Below are positions 50,756 to 63,349 of a stretch of 64,000 nucleotides of DNA, in pieces. Each line of letters opens with the position of its first letter. Position 1 is the first letter of the stretch. The notes under the pieces are model-generated. The model saw nothing but the letters and a program-made list of their open reading frames with translations, made no database searches and was not told the origin of the DNA. The DNA is from Chaetoderma sp. LZ-2023a (Eukaryota; Mollusca; Caudofoveata; Chaetodermatida; Chaetodermatidae): contig CM067369.1 of the NCBI GenBank assembly GCA_034401795.1, positions 90,634,579-90,698,578 of the forward strand. Reading direction: 5' to 3'. Made by a program: the position numbers and the translations under genes.

Positions 50756-51017
50756 AAAAAAAACTAAGACCATTTACCAAGCACATACCGCCATTTTCGT
50801 TAAGACTGTGCATCTGTGAGAACTGGTGAGAGTTTTCTTTGGTTTTATTTATTTCTTTAAGTTTAAAGTTTTCCTTGTTTGAGAATCACTGTGTGATTGA
50901 TTAAGATGCACCATTATTAACATTTGGATATGATTTGTTTAATTTTTATCATTGTTTAACGATTCTCAAATCTCCACCCACCAAGGGTTTTAAGTGGGGC
51001 ACTGACCAATTCTACGG

Positions 51018-51124
51018 GTTTAGCAAGTAGTGATTGAACGGCATAGATGTTTCTGTAGTGTAATAACAACCCCAACAGACCCCACCCCCTACCCCCACGC
51101 GGGTTGGTCTGTAGTTTTATTAAC
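51018..51124 (+). repeat. DIRS internal complementary region (ICR)
   Basis: TTTAGCAAGTAGTGATTGAA and following bases are the complement of the outer left terminus (43370-43425), and ACCCCAACAGACCCC to GGGTTGGTCTGTAG complements the outer right terminus (51455-51505). The junction AACAACCCCAAC corresponds to the two ends joined in a circle. Confidence 0.88.
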
Positions 51125-51221
51125 CACTATAAAACATACTTACCATTCAATCACTATGACCTGGCCTCAGCCACCCTGCATGGGAATGATTTGAGAATCG
51201 GTTTGTAATATTTGGCACTTA

Positions 51222-51505
51222 AATTTAGAAAAGTGAATCTGTTTCCTATTCGGGCTCCATTGCGCATGCTAGTGACAGGTGTCACCAAGGAGGTAGTACA
51301 GACTGGTGCCAGTCTCTTTCAGGGCATATGCTGGGTGTACCCTACCAGTAGACTGGTTGAGAGTATATATTGAAATGGAATAGGCATATGAGGGTATGTA
51401 AACAAGCATAAAAATCTTATTCTGGTGGCTAAATGCAGAGTAGTTTATTTAGCAAAAAATTACAGACCAACCCGCAAGGGGGGGGGGGGGGGGTCTGTTG
51501 GGGTT
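51222..51505 (+). repeat. DIRS copy 2 right inverted terminal repeat
   Basis: From TTTAGAAAAGTGAATCTG to GGGTCTGTTGGGG. It is the inverse of the left repeat, with an extra stretch (GTCACCAAGGAGGTAGTACA region) absent from the left end, and a G-tract at 51479-51493. Confidence 0.85.
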
Positions 51506-53042
51506 TTTATCCAGGTAGCTGTGATCTTGACCTTAAACGCTTTTGACATTGTATAATGCTATCTCACTACAGGTGAGCATGTGATCAAGTTTGGGTGCAG
51601 TAAGACTAAATATGAAATGAAATATTACGCTCTAAGTTGAGCTAAATGTAAATTGGACAAGATGGATGGTATCGCAATTCGCAATAGCTCATTTTGCTTT
51701 CATAAAGTCGAACTAAAGATGGCTGAAATTTGACCCCAGCTCTGCAATGGCATAAATAGGATGGCATATGACTAAATAGAGTAGTAGGGGTGGGGTGGGG
51801 TGGGGGTTGAGTGAAATTTGCCCTGAAAATAAGTAGGGTGCCCTAATTTCTACATCTAGCATAAAATAACACAAAATTAGAGAATAACAAAGGTCTCTTT
51901 CATGTAAGAAATAATTCATCTGCGTGGGTATAGACAGATTTAGTTTTTACCAAATCTTTCTTTCTTAGGATCGGTAACGGTAAGATATTTTCCACTTTTC
52001 ACCCAATCAATTTTGAACTTGGTCAGCTCCGACCACCAACTTTCACACAACTTGGTATTCCTCAGAATTTTGATTTGTCCCATTGGAAATGCATGGGAAT
52101 TTGTCAGATGGATATATCTGAACCATAGAAATCTTAGTATATCCTACCCTTATTATTAAATCATCCACATTGCTTGCTAGGATGTTACAGATCTAAGTCT
52201 TGAAATTATTTGATAGTTTTGGAGTCAACGGTCAAGGTTACCCATGAGGTGTCAGAATTACCCTATTTCTGAAGGCATGAACTGCAGAGAAGCTATATTG
52301 GCAATATATATAAGATCCCCTCAATAGTTAAACATCTGCCGAATATATTTAGCTGAAAGTTATTCTGCCTGATAATTTTCCAAATAATGAGCTGCTTAAA
52401 ATGCATCGCCCTGATATCAGTTGTCTGCAGAGACAGATATTTATGTAAATGTATTTAACTTTTAAATTAAATTATAAATCTAATGAAGTGAACAAACGCT
52501 AGAAATAAACTCTTTGTTTTCAGACAAAGCTAGAAAAGTTCCTTCAAAAACCAGCATAATTATGTAGAAGCATGCCCTAAAACATTCCAATTTTAGAAAA
52601 GATTTAAAATATGAAAGAAACAACAAAAAGGTTCAAAAGTTGAATGCATGTAATGTTGAATAAATGTGTAACTAATGAACTACCTTTATTGAGCATAAAA
52701 TTTTAAATGCCATTTGCTCAAAGGCGCAGTTTTAATGTGTGTTCACATACACAGCACAGGTGAATATATTAATTTCAGTAAAAGATTAAGCTTCTCCTAC
52801 ATACTCAATAGCTTTTATGGTGGCTTTCAAAAACTATGTCCACATAACCATAAAGCATACACTCAAATTCTAATGAGCAAGTCCTGTCTTCAGGCGAAGA
52901 GAACATTTTAGATTAAATACAAGCAAGAAAAAAATTATATAAATTTGTGCCTTATAATGCCTGGAGGATCAAGAAAAACTCTGCTTAGAATTCTAACCTC
53001 AGGTGCTAAACCGCTTAATGCTTTCACTTTTATTCTGTCAGA
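51506..53042. other. No gene recognised
   Basis: AT-rich DNA without MITE hallmarks. Includes a G-rich run (51785-51810) and text such as GACCACCAACTTTCACACAA resembling other old interspersed repeats. Short frames look like chance. Confidence 0.5.
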
Positions 53043-53445
53043 TTAACCCTTTATGAATTGAATTTGTTCAAGAAAATATCAAGTTTTTCAAAGAAAATGT
53101 AAATTTGCAGACAAAGAGAAGACTATTTTTTAAAGTTTAGCACTGGAATGCCTTATCGAGCCGGTCATTCCAGTGGTAAATTTTTTTAAATAGTCTTCTT
53201 TTGGTCTGCAAATTTACATTTCAAGACCACTGTAGAAGGCATTTTGGCTGTATGCGTGTTAAAGGGTTAATCCTCAAATTTCTTCAAGAAAATTTCGATT
53301 TTCTTTTAGGACATGTCCATCTGCAGAACAGGATTTTTTGGGGGGATAATTCATCACTAGAATAACCGGTATATATTCAAAAACAGTCTTCTCTTGGTCA
53401 GCAAATTAGGGATAATTATCAAGGGCACTGCGGAATCGATTTTTG
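53043..53445. repeat. Two family A MITEs sharing a TTAA
   Basis: Copy at 53043-53270 (TTAACCCTTTATGAATTG to GTGTTAAAGGGTTAA) and a degraded copy from 53267 to about 53445. Confidence 0.8.
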
Positions 53446-53911
53446 TCACGCTTGAAAATTTGACAACTGAAATAATGGGATCGGTTTACCAAGCCAGTCA
53501 TGCTCGTCAAAATTTTAGTTTTATCTTGCCTACAAATGGACAAATTTATCATATTCTTGATATAACCTGACCACAAGGGCTAAAAGTCCTGACATTATGA
53601 CGTTACATACTTTTAACATACTGGGATGAAAAATTTCACGAAACCTTTTTGGTAAACTGTATTTTATTATTTAGGCAAAAAATGTGCCTAGAATATTAAT
53701 ATTCGAACGTGTATCCGTCACCTAGAATAAGTATTTGAAAAAAATACTGGATCTTGAAAAAAGACTGGATTGTTCAAAATTGTCACAACAATTCAAGCTT
53801 GAAAACAAGCATCCTGTCAGACAGTCAGGCAGAAGACTGCTGTCAAATGACAAACAATGTGACAGTGATTAGTGATGCTTAGCTTAGACAAAAATACTAT
53901 TTATTTCAATT

Positions 53912-54245
53912 AACCATTTAATTGCCAATGCTTGTCAAGGAAATTATGATTTTTACAGCCAAAAAGAGTATTTTTGTAAATCTATAATGAAAATTTATCT
54001 TTCGAATGGACATTCATCAAAAGTGTAACGGTCAAGAAAATTCAAATTTCTGCTTAGCAGATTGTCCAATTGCAGAGCAAGAAGAGTATTTTTGAAAATT
54101 TACCACTGGAATGACTGGCTCAGTTACCGAGCCAGTCATTCCAATGGTAAATTTTCAAAAATATTCTACCCTCAGCCCGCAAATCGACATTTCTCAAGAT
54201 CACTGCAGAGGTAATTTTCTACCAACTTGACCATTAAATGGTTAA
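53912..54245. repeat. Family A MITE copies
   Basis: A truncated copy (53912-54020) followed by a fuller one (about 54020-54245) whose centre GGAATGACTGGCTCAGTTAC is clean and which ends CCATTAAATGGTTAAG. Confidence 0.75.
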
Positions 54246-54631
54246 GTTGACACAAGAGCGGTTAATACTATTTTTGACAATATGCATAATAAACAGGATG
54301 ATTTTTTATGAAATAGGTAACATTCTTTTTAACATTCTGAAACTAATTTGACTGGTTCCAGTCGAATTAGTTCCAAAATATTTAACAGCTTTCCTGTAGT
54401 TTTCTTGAAATTTGGATACTGGCATTCCAAGGGGGGGATAAATTATGAATGTCTGGTACAAAATAGCTCTCATGGCAGAAACAGCTGAGAATGTTATTTC
54501 CACATGCAGCACAACAATACATCAAGTTTTAAAAAGAACGACACCCAAAAGCAATAACAAGAATACATATCGTGTTTACAACTGTTAGTGTTACACACTT
54601 GAGAATAAAACAACATCAGCTAGGTCAAAAC

Positions 54632-55012
54632 AATAGAGGAATCCAGTCTCTCGGTCAATCCATAAAGTCGCAATCAACTACATCACATGTAGGCTGATGT
54701 GGTAATCAATTATGTCAGGAATGACGTGATTATGTCTGTCATAAACGCTTAGTAGTCTGCCGGGCTGTACGAATTGTATGTCTACTATTTAAAACATTCT
54801 GTTGAATACTTTGAAACTAATTTGACTGGACGCTCTTACTGTCATGGGCAGCAACAACACCAAGTCAAATTTGTTTCAAAATATTCAACAGCTTACATGC
54901 ATCGTTTTCTAGACATTGAGATTCGGGGAGTGCAGGGATCCATCGATTCCAACACGGGCCAAACCTTGGGTGGAGCCGAGCTAGACATGGGTGGGGCATA
55001 GCGAAATTTATG
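54632..55012. repeat. Family B MITE, nearly complete
   Basis: Starts AGAGGAATCCAGTCTCTCGG, includes the arm with ACATCACATGTAGGCTGATG, the palindromic centre, and the TGGGTGGGGCATAGCG end. It is the uninterrupted counterpart of the Tc1-split copy at 61125-63113. Confidence 0.85.
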
Positions 55013-55814
55013 GACAAAGCAGACAATAAAAACTGATTCAGATGTCCATTTGCAAGCTCAAAAAGCATTTTTGAAAAATGACCACAGGAATAACTGCCTA
55101 GCGGCTCCACATACCAAGTATAATAATATGCCAGGGGGTGTCGTTTCATGACTGACTGCCTCTGTGGCTCACTGACATGGTTTGTGGTTCATTCATAGCA
55201 TTACGGAAGTGGAAGATTTACTATTAATGTGGTTCGTCAAACCAGGACCCGAGATTTGATCTTGGATCGTTGTTACCAATGGTTAGTTACCTGTTAGTAA
55301 ATTTCTAGATGGCAACCCACGACAAAATTTGAATGACGAAATCTGGTCAATAAATTTAAAGTATAAATCAAACTATGATCAAATTAATTGCTAATGTTAA
55401 CACAATTACAGTAGAATGCTTGTGGAGTCAGAAGATTAACATAAAATTATGATCATCAAACGTTGCCATTTCACTAGCGCACATAAATCCCGTTTTGACG
55501 TGTCTGGTTCAAACGAAGTCCGTGGTATGAACCAAGTCTTTAAATTGACCGACACAGAATGATGAGCCAAGGACAATACAAGAGGCCTAGCCTAATTGGT
55601 CAATTCCTATTGGAATTAGTCGGGCAATTTCAATTTAATTTTTGGAATTGATAAACCTTAGGACTCTGGAATTGGAATTGATCAATTTTGAGACACAGAT
55701 AATTTGATTTCACTGGAATTTACAAATTCCATTTCAATTTCAATCAATTTGTCACATTTGTCAGGGATTTACTTTTTGTTGGATATGGTAACCATTTAAC
55801 ACTCATTTTCACAT

Positions 55815-56330
55815 TGATTGCCACAAAATGGCAGGTGGTCTCTGAAACAGGTCGGAGTTTTGTGTCTGTCTAGATTTTTACCTTTTCAATTTTGGGTAAT
55901 GGGCTTTGTGCTGTTGTTTTGATGCTAGGAATTGGTCTATTGCCAGTTGCTATTGATCTAATTGATGTTTCCTCACAGCGAGAACATAATGCCATTACGA
56001 GGAAGAGAAGCCAGGGATCCCTCCTGGACATGAGTCTATTTGAACACTAGACAGACAGTGTCTGTAAATTACCAGCTTAGACAGTGACTTTATCTTTGAC
56101 ATTATGTACTAGAGTGTAACATGTACACACATTGTCGACATTGTTTAACCATTTAACATTAATATCAGCCAGAAACGGCTTCTACAGTGGTCTTGAGAAA
56201 TGTCAAGTTGCGGACTAAAAGAAGACTATTTTAGAAAATTTACCACTTGAATGACTGGCTCAATAACCGAGCCAGTCATTCCAGTGGTAAATTTTCTAAA
56301 ATAGTCTTCTCTTAGACTGCAAATGGACAT
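55815..56330. repeat. Inverted segmental duplication, arm 2
   Basis: Reverse complement of 30025-30600: AATTTTGGGTAATGGGCTTT, AGGGATCCCTCCTGGACATG and CAGACAGTGTCTGTAAATTA all have inverted partners there. It ends in a family A MITE (about 56152-56330) at the same junction as arm 1. Confidence 0.8.
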
Positions 56331-56339
56331 TTGCTAATG

Positions 56340-56900
56340 ATAAATTTAACTTTTCTATGGCGAAAATCAGTCCAGTGGGTCGAAACATTTTATAATTCAC
56401 ATGGCAGTTTTTGGTGGGAAAAAGAATCTAAAATGGCCACCTGTTTATCTGACCGTTTTGAGTGACAAATTTGAAATCAGTATGCCCAAAAGCCTATACA
56501 CAAACATTTTCGTCTTTAAAATCAAATAAAGAAATCTAATATGGCCACCTGACACACTATGCCGTTGGTGCCTAATTATAATCGCAAATTTGAACCAGAT
56601 TAGTTCGGTGCTTCTGGAGTAATTTTTATGAAAACTAGGTCATCCAAGACGGCCACCAATGCACTTTTCCAATCAAGTTCCCTTGAACAAACTTGATTCA
56701 GTTGTTGCCCTACATGATGTTTAATGAGTTTTGAATCGATCTCCCAAGCAGTTTTGGAGAAGACTTAAAGATCACCAAAAATCCAAGATGCTTACTGCCA
56801 AATATAATTGAAATCGACCCAGGTCCAGTGGTTCTTGAGAAGTCATTTAAAGAAAAGGATGATGGATGGCCATGGCATAAACTCATGTGGCCTTTCAAAC
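56340..56900. repeat. Repeat F
   Basis: Contains AATCAAGTTCCCTTGAACAA, TTGAAATCGACCCAGGTCCA and AAATGGCCACCTG, as in 19340-20115. From 56900 to 57540 nothing recognisable. Confidence 0.65.
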
Positions 56901-57544
56901 CAGGTCAGATAATAATAGCAAATCATATATTCGCACAAAAGCCACCTAGACCATGCATACACCATTTCAATAAAGTTAATATATCAAAATCTATAAAATA
57001 GATAAAACGTGCAAAATTTACCAAAAATAGATCCAACACAGAAAGGAAAAAACACCTTTATTTGTGTATTGCTGCCTTTTTCAGAATCATTTTCTTGTTA
57101 TTTGCTTTGCGAGCAACCCATCAATATAATTATGGCTACGATACAAAATTTCTTTCCATTCCCATAACAGCAATTTTTTAAGGAAAATCTAGAAAATACA
57201 CCAGTCTGATCACTATAATCAGAGAAAAACTACCAGTGCACTTAGCATGACATCAATAGAATCACATTCACACAATAAGTATTGCTACTATAATGTAAGC
57301 TAGTTTTTAAATGAAACACATATATTGTGCTGTTGGTATCACGCGTGTTATAAAAGCTAAATTATCAGTCATCTTTAGAAGCAAAGGCAATTGAGGAAAA
57401 TGACACAGCCAGAGGCTTGCGTGAGAGGCTTGCTTGTGTTTAGTACAAGAGATATTATATGCATTTATGCTAGCCTGGAGTGTTGAAAAAACTTTAACAA
57501 CTAGGATCAAATTCAAAACGAGCCTTTCATGGTGGGAACATCAG

Positions 57545-58008
57545 AATTAACCCTTCAAGCGTCCAGTTTAGTCACAAAAATTTATGTCTTTGTTTAAATT
57601 GAATGTTCATTTGCAGGACAATATAAGACTATTTTTAACACCTTAATCCTCAAATTTGTTCAAGTAAATTTCAATTTGTTCATAGAAAATGTCCATTTGC
57701 AGACCAGGTGAAGACTATTTTTGAAAATTTAACCCTGAGATGACTGGCACAGTTATCGAGCCAGTCATTCCAATGGTACATTTTCAAAAATACTCTTCTT
57801 TTGGTCTGCAAATGGACATTTCTCAAGAGCAGTGCAGAAGCCATTTTTGGCTGATATGAGTGTTAAAGGGTTAATCACTGGAATGAATGGCTCAGCTATA
57901 GAGCCAGACATTTCGGTGATAAAATTTCAAAAATATACTTTTTTTTGGCATGCAAATAATCTTCCTCAAGGCCATAGTAGCGGCTGGCTTGACCACTAAA
58001 GGGTTAAA
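57545..58008. repeat. Cluster of family A MITEs
   Basis: A short truncated arm (57545-57640), a full copy (57640-57872) and a degraded copy (57872-58008) that share TTAA boundaries. Confidence 0.8.
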
Positions 58009-58009
58009 A

Positions 58010-60335
58010 TAAACCAAAACATTTGAAAATATATTAATCAGACACTTTCAGTGACAAGCATTAGGTCTATATTTACAGGTTCCCTAAGCAGTACTGACAA
58101 AATAATATTTAAACAGAAAACAGTTCATCCTCCAAATGACAGGATAAAAGCTTAATTGTGAAAAAAGGTAAACTATTAAAATCATTAACGCTTATACTAC
58201 TGGTGTCAGGTCAGCAAGCTTCCATTATTAACTGCGGTTTACTTCTGAGAAAGGGCTAACTTAAAGGTGTTGCTGTCACTGACACCACCACATTCAAGTT
58301 ACACCATCCTCAAAACAAACATAAGTTTTATTCACAATGAGCTTTACAAATATCTAGCCTTTAGTTGTGCAGCAAAATACAGGTTAGCAAAACTAGTGAA
58401 AAGAACACATCTAAACATTCATTCAGCTATTCCTACTAGGGTAGAAAAAAGGAGGCCTCCCCCAAGCACTCCTAGTGACAGTAACTGTTAGCATAAAGCC
58501 TATAGTCAAACACTTCTCATGGATAAGCCAGACAGTCTGTCACAGGGCCCAAAGGGAGATTTATGCCTACTGGTAGTTTTCTATAGTCTTCTTTCAATCA
58601 GGATGGGCTGCCTCTTGTTACCTCTCAGGTAATGCCCCAGTAACAGGTTGAATAAAACATTCTTTCCAAAGGGAGAAAGGTAGGGGTAGGAGAACAAATG
58701 GAATAATAGAATAATAATACCATAATAGACCTCTTTACAGTCTAATAGTGGGGATAGAACCCCAGGGGGGCAATCCTTACATACAGTCTTAGGCACTAAA
58801 CATAAATCGTAATAATATGCATGCTTGCTATAACTATTAATGATACCACTCTGTAGAGCGGAACCATAATGCATGCAGACTTGAAAATATTTGACACTGC
58901 TGACAAAAAAAAGAGATAAAATTATAAATTATACAGCTTCTGAATGAAAAAACTTGTTATGAATGGGAGAAGACATTCCTATATTGTGAATGTGTACTAA
59001 AACGATATAAGGATATGGGCTGTAAAATGTATAGAAGTATGACATTCGCAATGTCTGAACATCAGATTACATCAATGTTACAACCCTCTGAACAGATATG
59101 AACAAGTGTGAACTGTGAAGCACTATCATTGCAAGATTTTTGCGACAGACAGGTTGACTTCTACTACATGTAGTTACGAATTGTTACCAAAAACCAGAGC
59201 AATCTGTGGTTACAAACCCGTTTTTCCGAGATTTTTTCGGATCATGCACATCCAAATTTATGGAATCGCCCTAGTGCAGGCCTTAGCATTATGACTATGA
59301 GCAAAATTACAGATGAGCTACAAATTGCTCTACTGAAACATTAAGCAAATTTTCAGTCCCATATTTTCAGAGATATACACAGGTCCAGAATTCGATCCAT
59401 TCAATAGCCAGGATTCAGCAACAGTTTCCAGCAGGAACACTTTCAACACATGCACTAACTCTCACAAAACTCCTACAATTTCTACTGTTCTTAATTCAAA
59501 CGAAAGTAAGCGCTGTCAGAGATTGCAGATTCTCTCACCCTCCCCATTTTGTCATATTGTAAAAGGTTTTCAGATTTTTCAGATATTTTTATCACAGTGA
59601 CACACCCAAACTTATGGAACACTAGATTCACACCCTTAGGCTTTCCTGTGTTAAAATTTGAACAAAATCAAACAAGGAGTTTCCGAGATATCCCCAGATC
59701 CAGAATTTGATCTAATCTGGAGCCATGTTCTTTTATCGGATGACGCCCGAAGTCGGGAAATCCTCTTGCATGGCCAGCTCCTTCATTGTGTTAAAATTTG
59801 AGCCAAATGGGATCAGTATTTTTTTAGATACCACTCCAACACCAGATAGCAATACCCTCTTCCGATTACTGGGTGATGGTAAACTGATACCCAAGACCAT
59901 CCGTCATCCAATTAACATAAATTTTCTTTGCAAATTAGACCTCACCCCACCTCACACACAACACAACACAATCCCACAGACCATTACACACGCCATCAGA
60001 CACCCACACACCCCATAGTCATTGATACAGAAATTAAATATGGCAGATTAAGCAAACACTAGGCAAGAAAAAATGAACAGCACTCAAAGCCTACATGTAC
60101 AGGTAAAGGGAATAAATCGGATGGCAGGTGTAATGTACAATGGTAATATCAAACTTTACAAAATAAATACTTTTGTGAAATGGACTTTAGAACTCTTTAG
60201 TAATATAAATAGCAACACCGGATAACAGGTTTGTGTCATTCACGGAACTTGGAGCATACTCTAGTAAAATATAGGGCCTATTGGAAGCTGAATAAAGTCA
60301 GTGTTGTAATAACAGGATTCAAACTGAGTGTCTTT
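58010..60335. other. No gene recognised
   Basis: 58260-58880 is repeat-poor. 59150-59800 holds two diverged copies of one repeat (CACATCCAAATTTATGGAAT and CACACCCAAACTTATGGAAC, about 360 bp apart). 59940-60015 is a CA-rich low-complexity stretch. Confidence 0.5.
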
Positions 60336-60337
60336 TA

Positions 60338-60496
60338 ACCCGTTAAACCTCGTATTTGTTCAAGAAAATTTTAATTTTCTCTGAAAAAAATATCCATTTG
60401 CAGACCAAGAAGACTATTTTTGAAAATCTACCACTGAAATGACTGGCTCGATTATCGAGCCACCATTTTTGTCTGATAGAGTGTTAAAGGGTTAAG
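60338..60496. repeat. Family A MITE with internal deletion
   Basis: TTAACCCGTTAAACCTCG to GTGTTAAAGGGTTAA, but the right inner arm is deleted, leaving 159 bp. Confidence 0.8.
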
Positions 60497-60615
60497 ACTA
60501 GCTTAATTTATTTTTACGAGGTTTCGCACATAAATGTGCTTCATTACCTGATAAATAAAGTTAGTCGTAAAAGGTAACTACATTTGAATCCGATTCTTGT
60601 TGCTATTATTATTAA

Positions 60616-61072
60616 CAGAACAAGCATTCTGTAAGTATTGCTTTGCAATCCATGTCCCCTACCCGGTGATATAAATCTTTAGAGATTGACAGTCATTAAA
60701 AATTGTCAAAAGCAGCTGAAGCTCGAACTTGATCTGTAACTCCTTATTCTAAAGCGATGCACCGATTTTCGCTTAAATATCTTGAAGGACCGCGAAAAAA
60801 AGGGCGGAAAGCTGATATTTTTCGTATTTCTTAACTAGAAAGGGGGCATAACTCCATAAGAAATTGACGTATATGCCTGAAACTCAAACTTGGTCTGTAA
60901 CTTCTCATAACAAAGCAATAAACCAATTCTCAGTTGAATAGCTTGAAGGACTGCGAAAAAAAGTGCGGAAAACCAACTGCGACAGACGGATGGGCAGACA
61001 GACGACAGACAGACAGACAGAGTGCAAACCTATTGTCCCCCCCCCCCGCGGGTTTTACCTGTAGGGGACTAA
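60616..61072. repeat. Repeat E
   Basis: AACAAGCATTCTGTAAGTAT to GGTTTTACCTGTAGGGGACT, with fewer internal units than 5408-6232, ending in an ACAGACAGACAGAC stretch and a C-tract. Confidence 0.75.
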
Positions 61073-61155
61073 TAACATGGCTACCACAACTTTCAAGTCA
61101 CAGTGTTGGAGAAATATCCTGGGAATAGAGGAATCCAGAATCTCAGTCAATCATA

Positions 61156-62813
61156 TACACCTGTGCAAAAGTTAAGCACCACCCTATTTTTACGCACATG
61201 CGAGGGTATATTCATGTGCTATGAAGAAAGCAATAGCATAAACATTTATGTACCCATCCATCTTAGTGCAAGAGGTAATAATGCAACTAGAGGAATGCTG
61301 ATTATGATGGTGGGGAAACACTGTATGTTTTTGTTTGAACTTGAAAACGAGGCCTGAATATGGTTACGTTGACACAACTGACAACTATTGCCCTACAGTT
61401 GACACACGTGGCTAGATTGTCATTAATGGTGTCTGAAAACGAAGTTTAACATCTGTGCACGAGTTTGAGACTGTCATTATTAATACCGGGTATATCCACC
61501 TTGTGCCTGGATGACGGCCTGGACACGACGTCTCATGCTGGTCACCAACCGACTGATACGCCATTGTGGTATTCGTTGCCATTCAAGATGGAGTGCGTCT
61601 GTTAATTCCTGTAGGTTCTGCACAGGAGGATCCCTCCTTCTCACCATGTTTCCCAGAATGTCCCAGATATGCTCAATAGGGTTCATGTCAGGGCTCCTTG
61701 CTGGCCATGGTAGGGTTTCGATGGCATTCTGGCGGAGGTATTCATGCACAGCTCTAGCACGATGTGGTCGGGCGTTGTCATCCATGAATATAGGGTGGGT
61801 TCCAGGTGCATGATTTACAAAATGAGGGACCACAACTCTATCCAGTATGGAATCTTGATATCTTTGTCCATTTAGTGTTCCAGGTACAGTCAACAGATCC
61901 AGCCTACAATCAAATGAGATGCACCCCCATATCATAACGGAACCTCCACCAAATGGAACTTCTTCCATGTTACGTTGGTCGTACGCCGTGCGTCTGGACC
62001 TCCATACACGAGTTCGACCATCTGTGGCATGAAGCAGGAACCGACTTTCATCGGACCAGTGTACCCGTCTCCAGGATCTCATGTTCCAGTGTCTTCTTTC
62101 GTTGCACCACCTCAGACACTCCTCTTTGTGGTGTGCAGTGAGGAGAGGACGTCTGACAGGTCTCCTAGCTTTCATGCCAGCAGCATACAGTCTCCTTTTG
62201 ACGGTAGACATTGACACTCTATTGCGCGTTTCCCATTGCTGGCTGAGCACTCTGCTGTTGGTGAATGGAGATCTCCTAACAAGGCGTACTAGGGCTCGAT
62301 CATCACGGGCAGTAGTCTTCTTCGGTCTTCCAGATCTAGGCCTGTCCTTCACCTCGTTAGTTTGCCCATGTTTTGCAATCAAACGACTGATTACAGTATG
62401 GTTAATGTTCACCTGTCTGCCAATCTCTCTGCATGACATACCAGTGGTATGCATGCCTATGATTTGCCATTTCACACGATCACTTAACCTTCGTCTTGCC
62501 ATAGCGGTTCACAATCAAGAGCTAATTCTCTCTGTACAAATAAACCACGGTCATGAACACAAAATTCCTAATCTTGTCGCCTAAATCTGTATGTAATGTT
62601 CTACACCTCAAACTGGACTTTTACATAACTGAACACGTGTGCTGTTTCCCGCCACGCACGGACATCAAGCGGCGTGAAGTCATGCATGCATGTGCATTTC
62701 ATACTTGGAATTATGTCAGCTAACGCGGGGACAAAAAGTATGGCAGCCTAGTTGTACCATCATGTTTCTACGTTCTATTGTTTTTGCTGGGGCTTAACTT
62801 TTGCACAGGTGTA
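61156..62813 (-). mobile_element. Tc1/mariner transposon, full length
   Basis: 1658 bp with inverted ends TACACCTGTGCAAAAGTTAA and its complement TTAACTTTTGCACAGGTGTA, flanked by TA on both sides. Encodes one intact transposase on the minus strand. The perfect 20-base ends and the uninterrupted frame indicate a young, possibly recently active copy. Confidence 0.93.
61480..62502 (-). CDS. Tc1-family transposase (DD34E), intact
   Basis: 340 residues, the usual Tc1 length. N-terminal half has paired helix-turn-helix DNA-binding sequence (MSCREIGRQVNINHTVISRL region, residues about 22-42) and the linker RPRSGRPKK (54-62). The catalytic domain follows with HWSDESRF (Asp151), FMDDNARPHR (Asp242) and PARSPDMNPIEHIWD (Glu277), with 34 residues between Asp242 and Glu277, so DD34E. 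The start Met is followed by the ARRRLSDRVKWQIIG motif typical of Tc1 starts. It moves its own element by cut and paste at TA sites. No stop or frameshift seen. Confidence 0.95.
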   Translation of the reverse strand: MARRRLSDRVKWQIIGMHTTGMSCREIGRQVNINHTVISRLIAKHGQTNEVKDRPRSGRPKKTTARDDRALVRLVRRSPFTNSRVLSQQWETRNRVSMSTVKRRLYAAGMKARRPVRRPLLTAHHKEECLRWCNERRHWNMRSWRRVHWSDESRFLLHATDGRTRVWRSRRTAYDQRNMEEVPFGGGSVMIWGCISFDCRLDLLTVPGTLNGQRYQDSILDRVVVPHFVNHAPGTHPIFMDDNARPHRARAVHEYLRQNAIETLPWPARSPDMNPIEHIWDILGNMVRRRDPPVQNLQELTDALHLEWQRIPQWRISRLVTSMRRRVQAVIQAQGGYTRY

Positions 62814-63349
62814 TATAATGTCATAATCAACTATTTCACATGAATGACATAATTAAGTCTGTCGTAACCGCTTAATAGTCCGTAAAGTTGTATGAAATGC
62901 ATGTCTTTACTATTTAATAAAGATGCTGTTGAATATTTTGAAACCATAGGTAGTAATAGCACCCAGTCAAATTAGTTTCAAAATACTCAACAGGTTAGCT
63001 GTATAGTTTTCTGGAAATTGAGATTTATGGAGTGCAGAGAACGATCGATGGTCAAAGCATGGGTGGACCGTGGAGCTTAGCTAGACTGGGCATAGATAAA
63101 ACTGGATTCCTTCATTGGCTGATATTTTCAAGATTTAAGAATGCGTCTAAAATGCATTGTAAACAGAACGTATGTGGGCAAAAATAAGTTGCCAGAACTT
63201 GTGTCCAATCCCATTACACAGATGTTACAATAAAATGGGGTTTTTTTTTAAAAGCACATGTGTTTGATGAAGCAAGAGAAGGGTCCCTTCCTAGCTATAG
63301 TCCGCCCATATATAGCCAAGCTCTACCCACTTTGTACACATTATGTGTT

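Larger units (their letters stand above)
43370..51505 (+). mobile_element. DIRS-type retrotransposon copy 2, structurally complete, decayed
   Basis: Plus-strand element of about 8.1 kb including a 0.93 kb nested insertion. It shows the hallmark DIRS plan: inverted terminal repeats (43415-43640 and 51222-51455), an internal complementary region (51018-51124) that matches the outer extensions of both termini, and gag, RT, RNase H and tyrosine recombinase in order. The copy has numerous stops and frameshifts, so it is inactive. No target duplication is expected, since DIRS elements insert by recombination. Confidence 0.88.
61125..63113. repeat. Family B MITE split by a Tc1 element
   Basis: Left remnant 61125-61155 (AGAGGAATCCAGAATCTCAG) and right remainder 62814-63113 (ATAATGTCATAATCAACTAT through the centre to AACTGGATTCCTTCA). 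Joined across the insertion they match the 54632-55012 copy. Confidence 0.85.

Noticed and set aside
61511..62584. Plus-strand frames of 60-167 residues over the Tc1 element
   Set aside because: Antisense shadows of the intact transposase on the minus strand.
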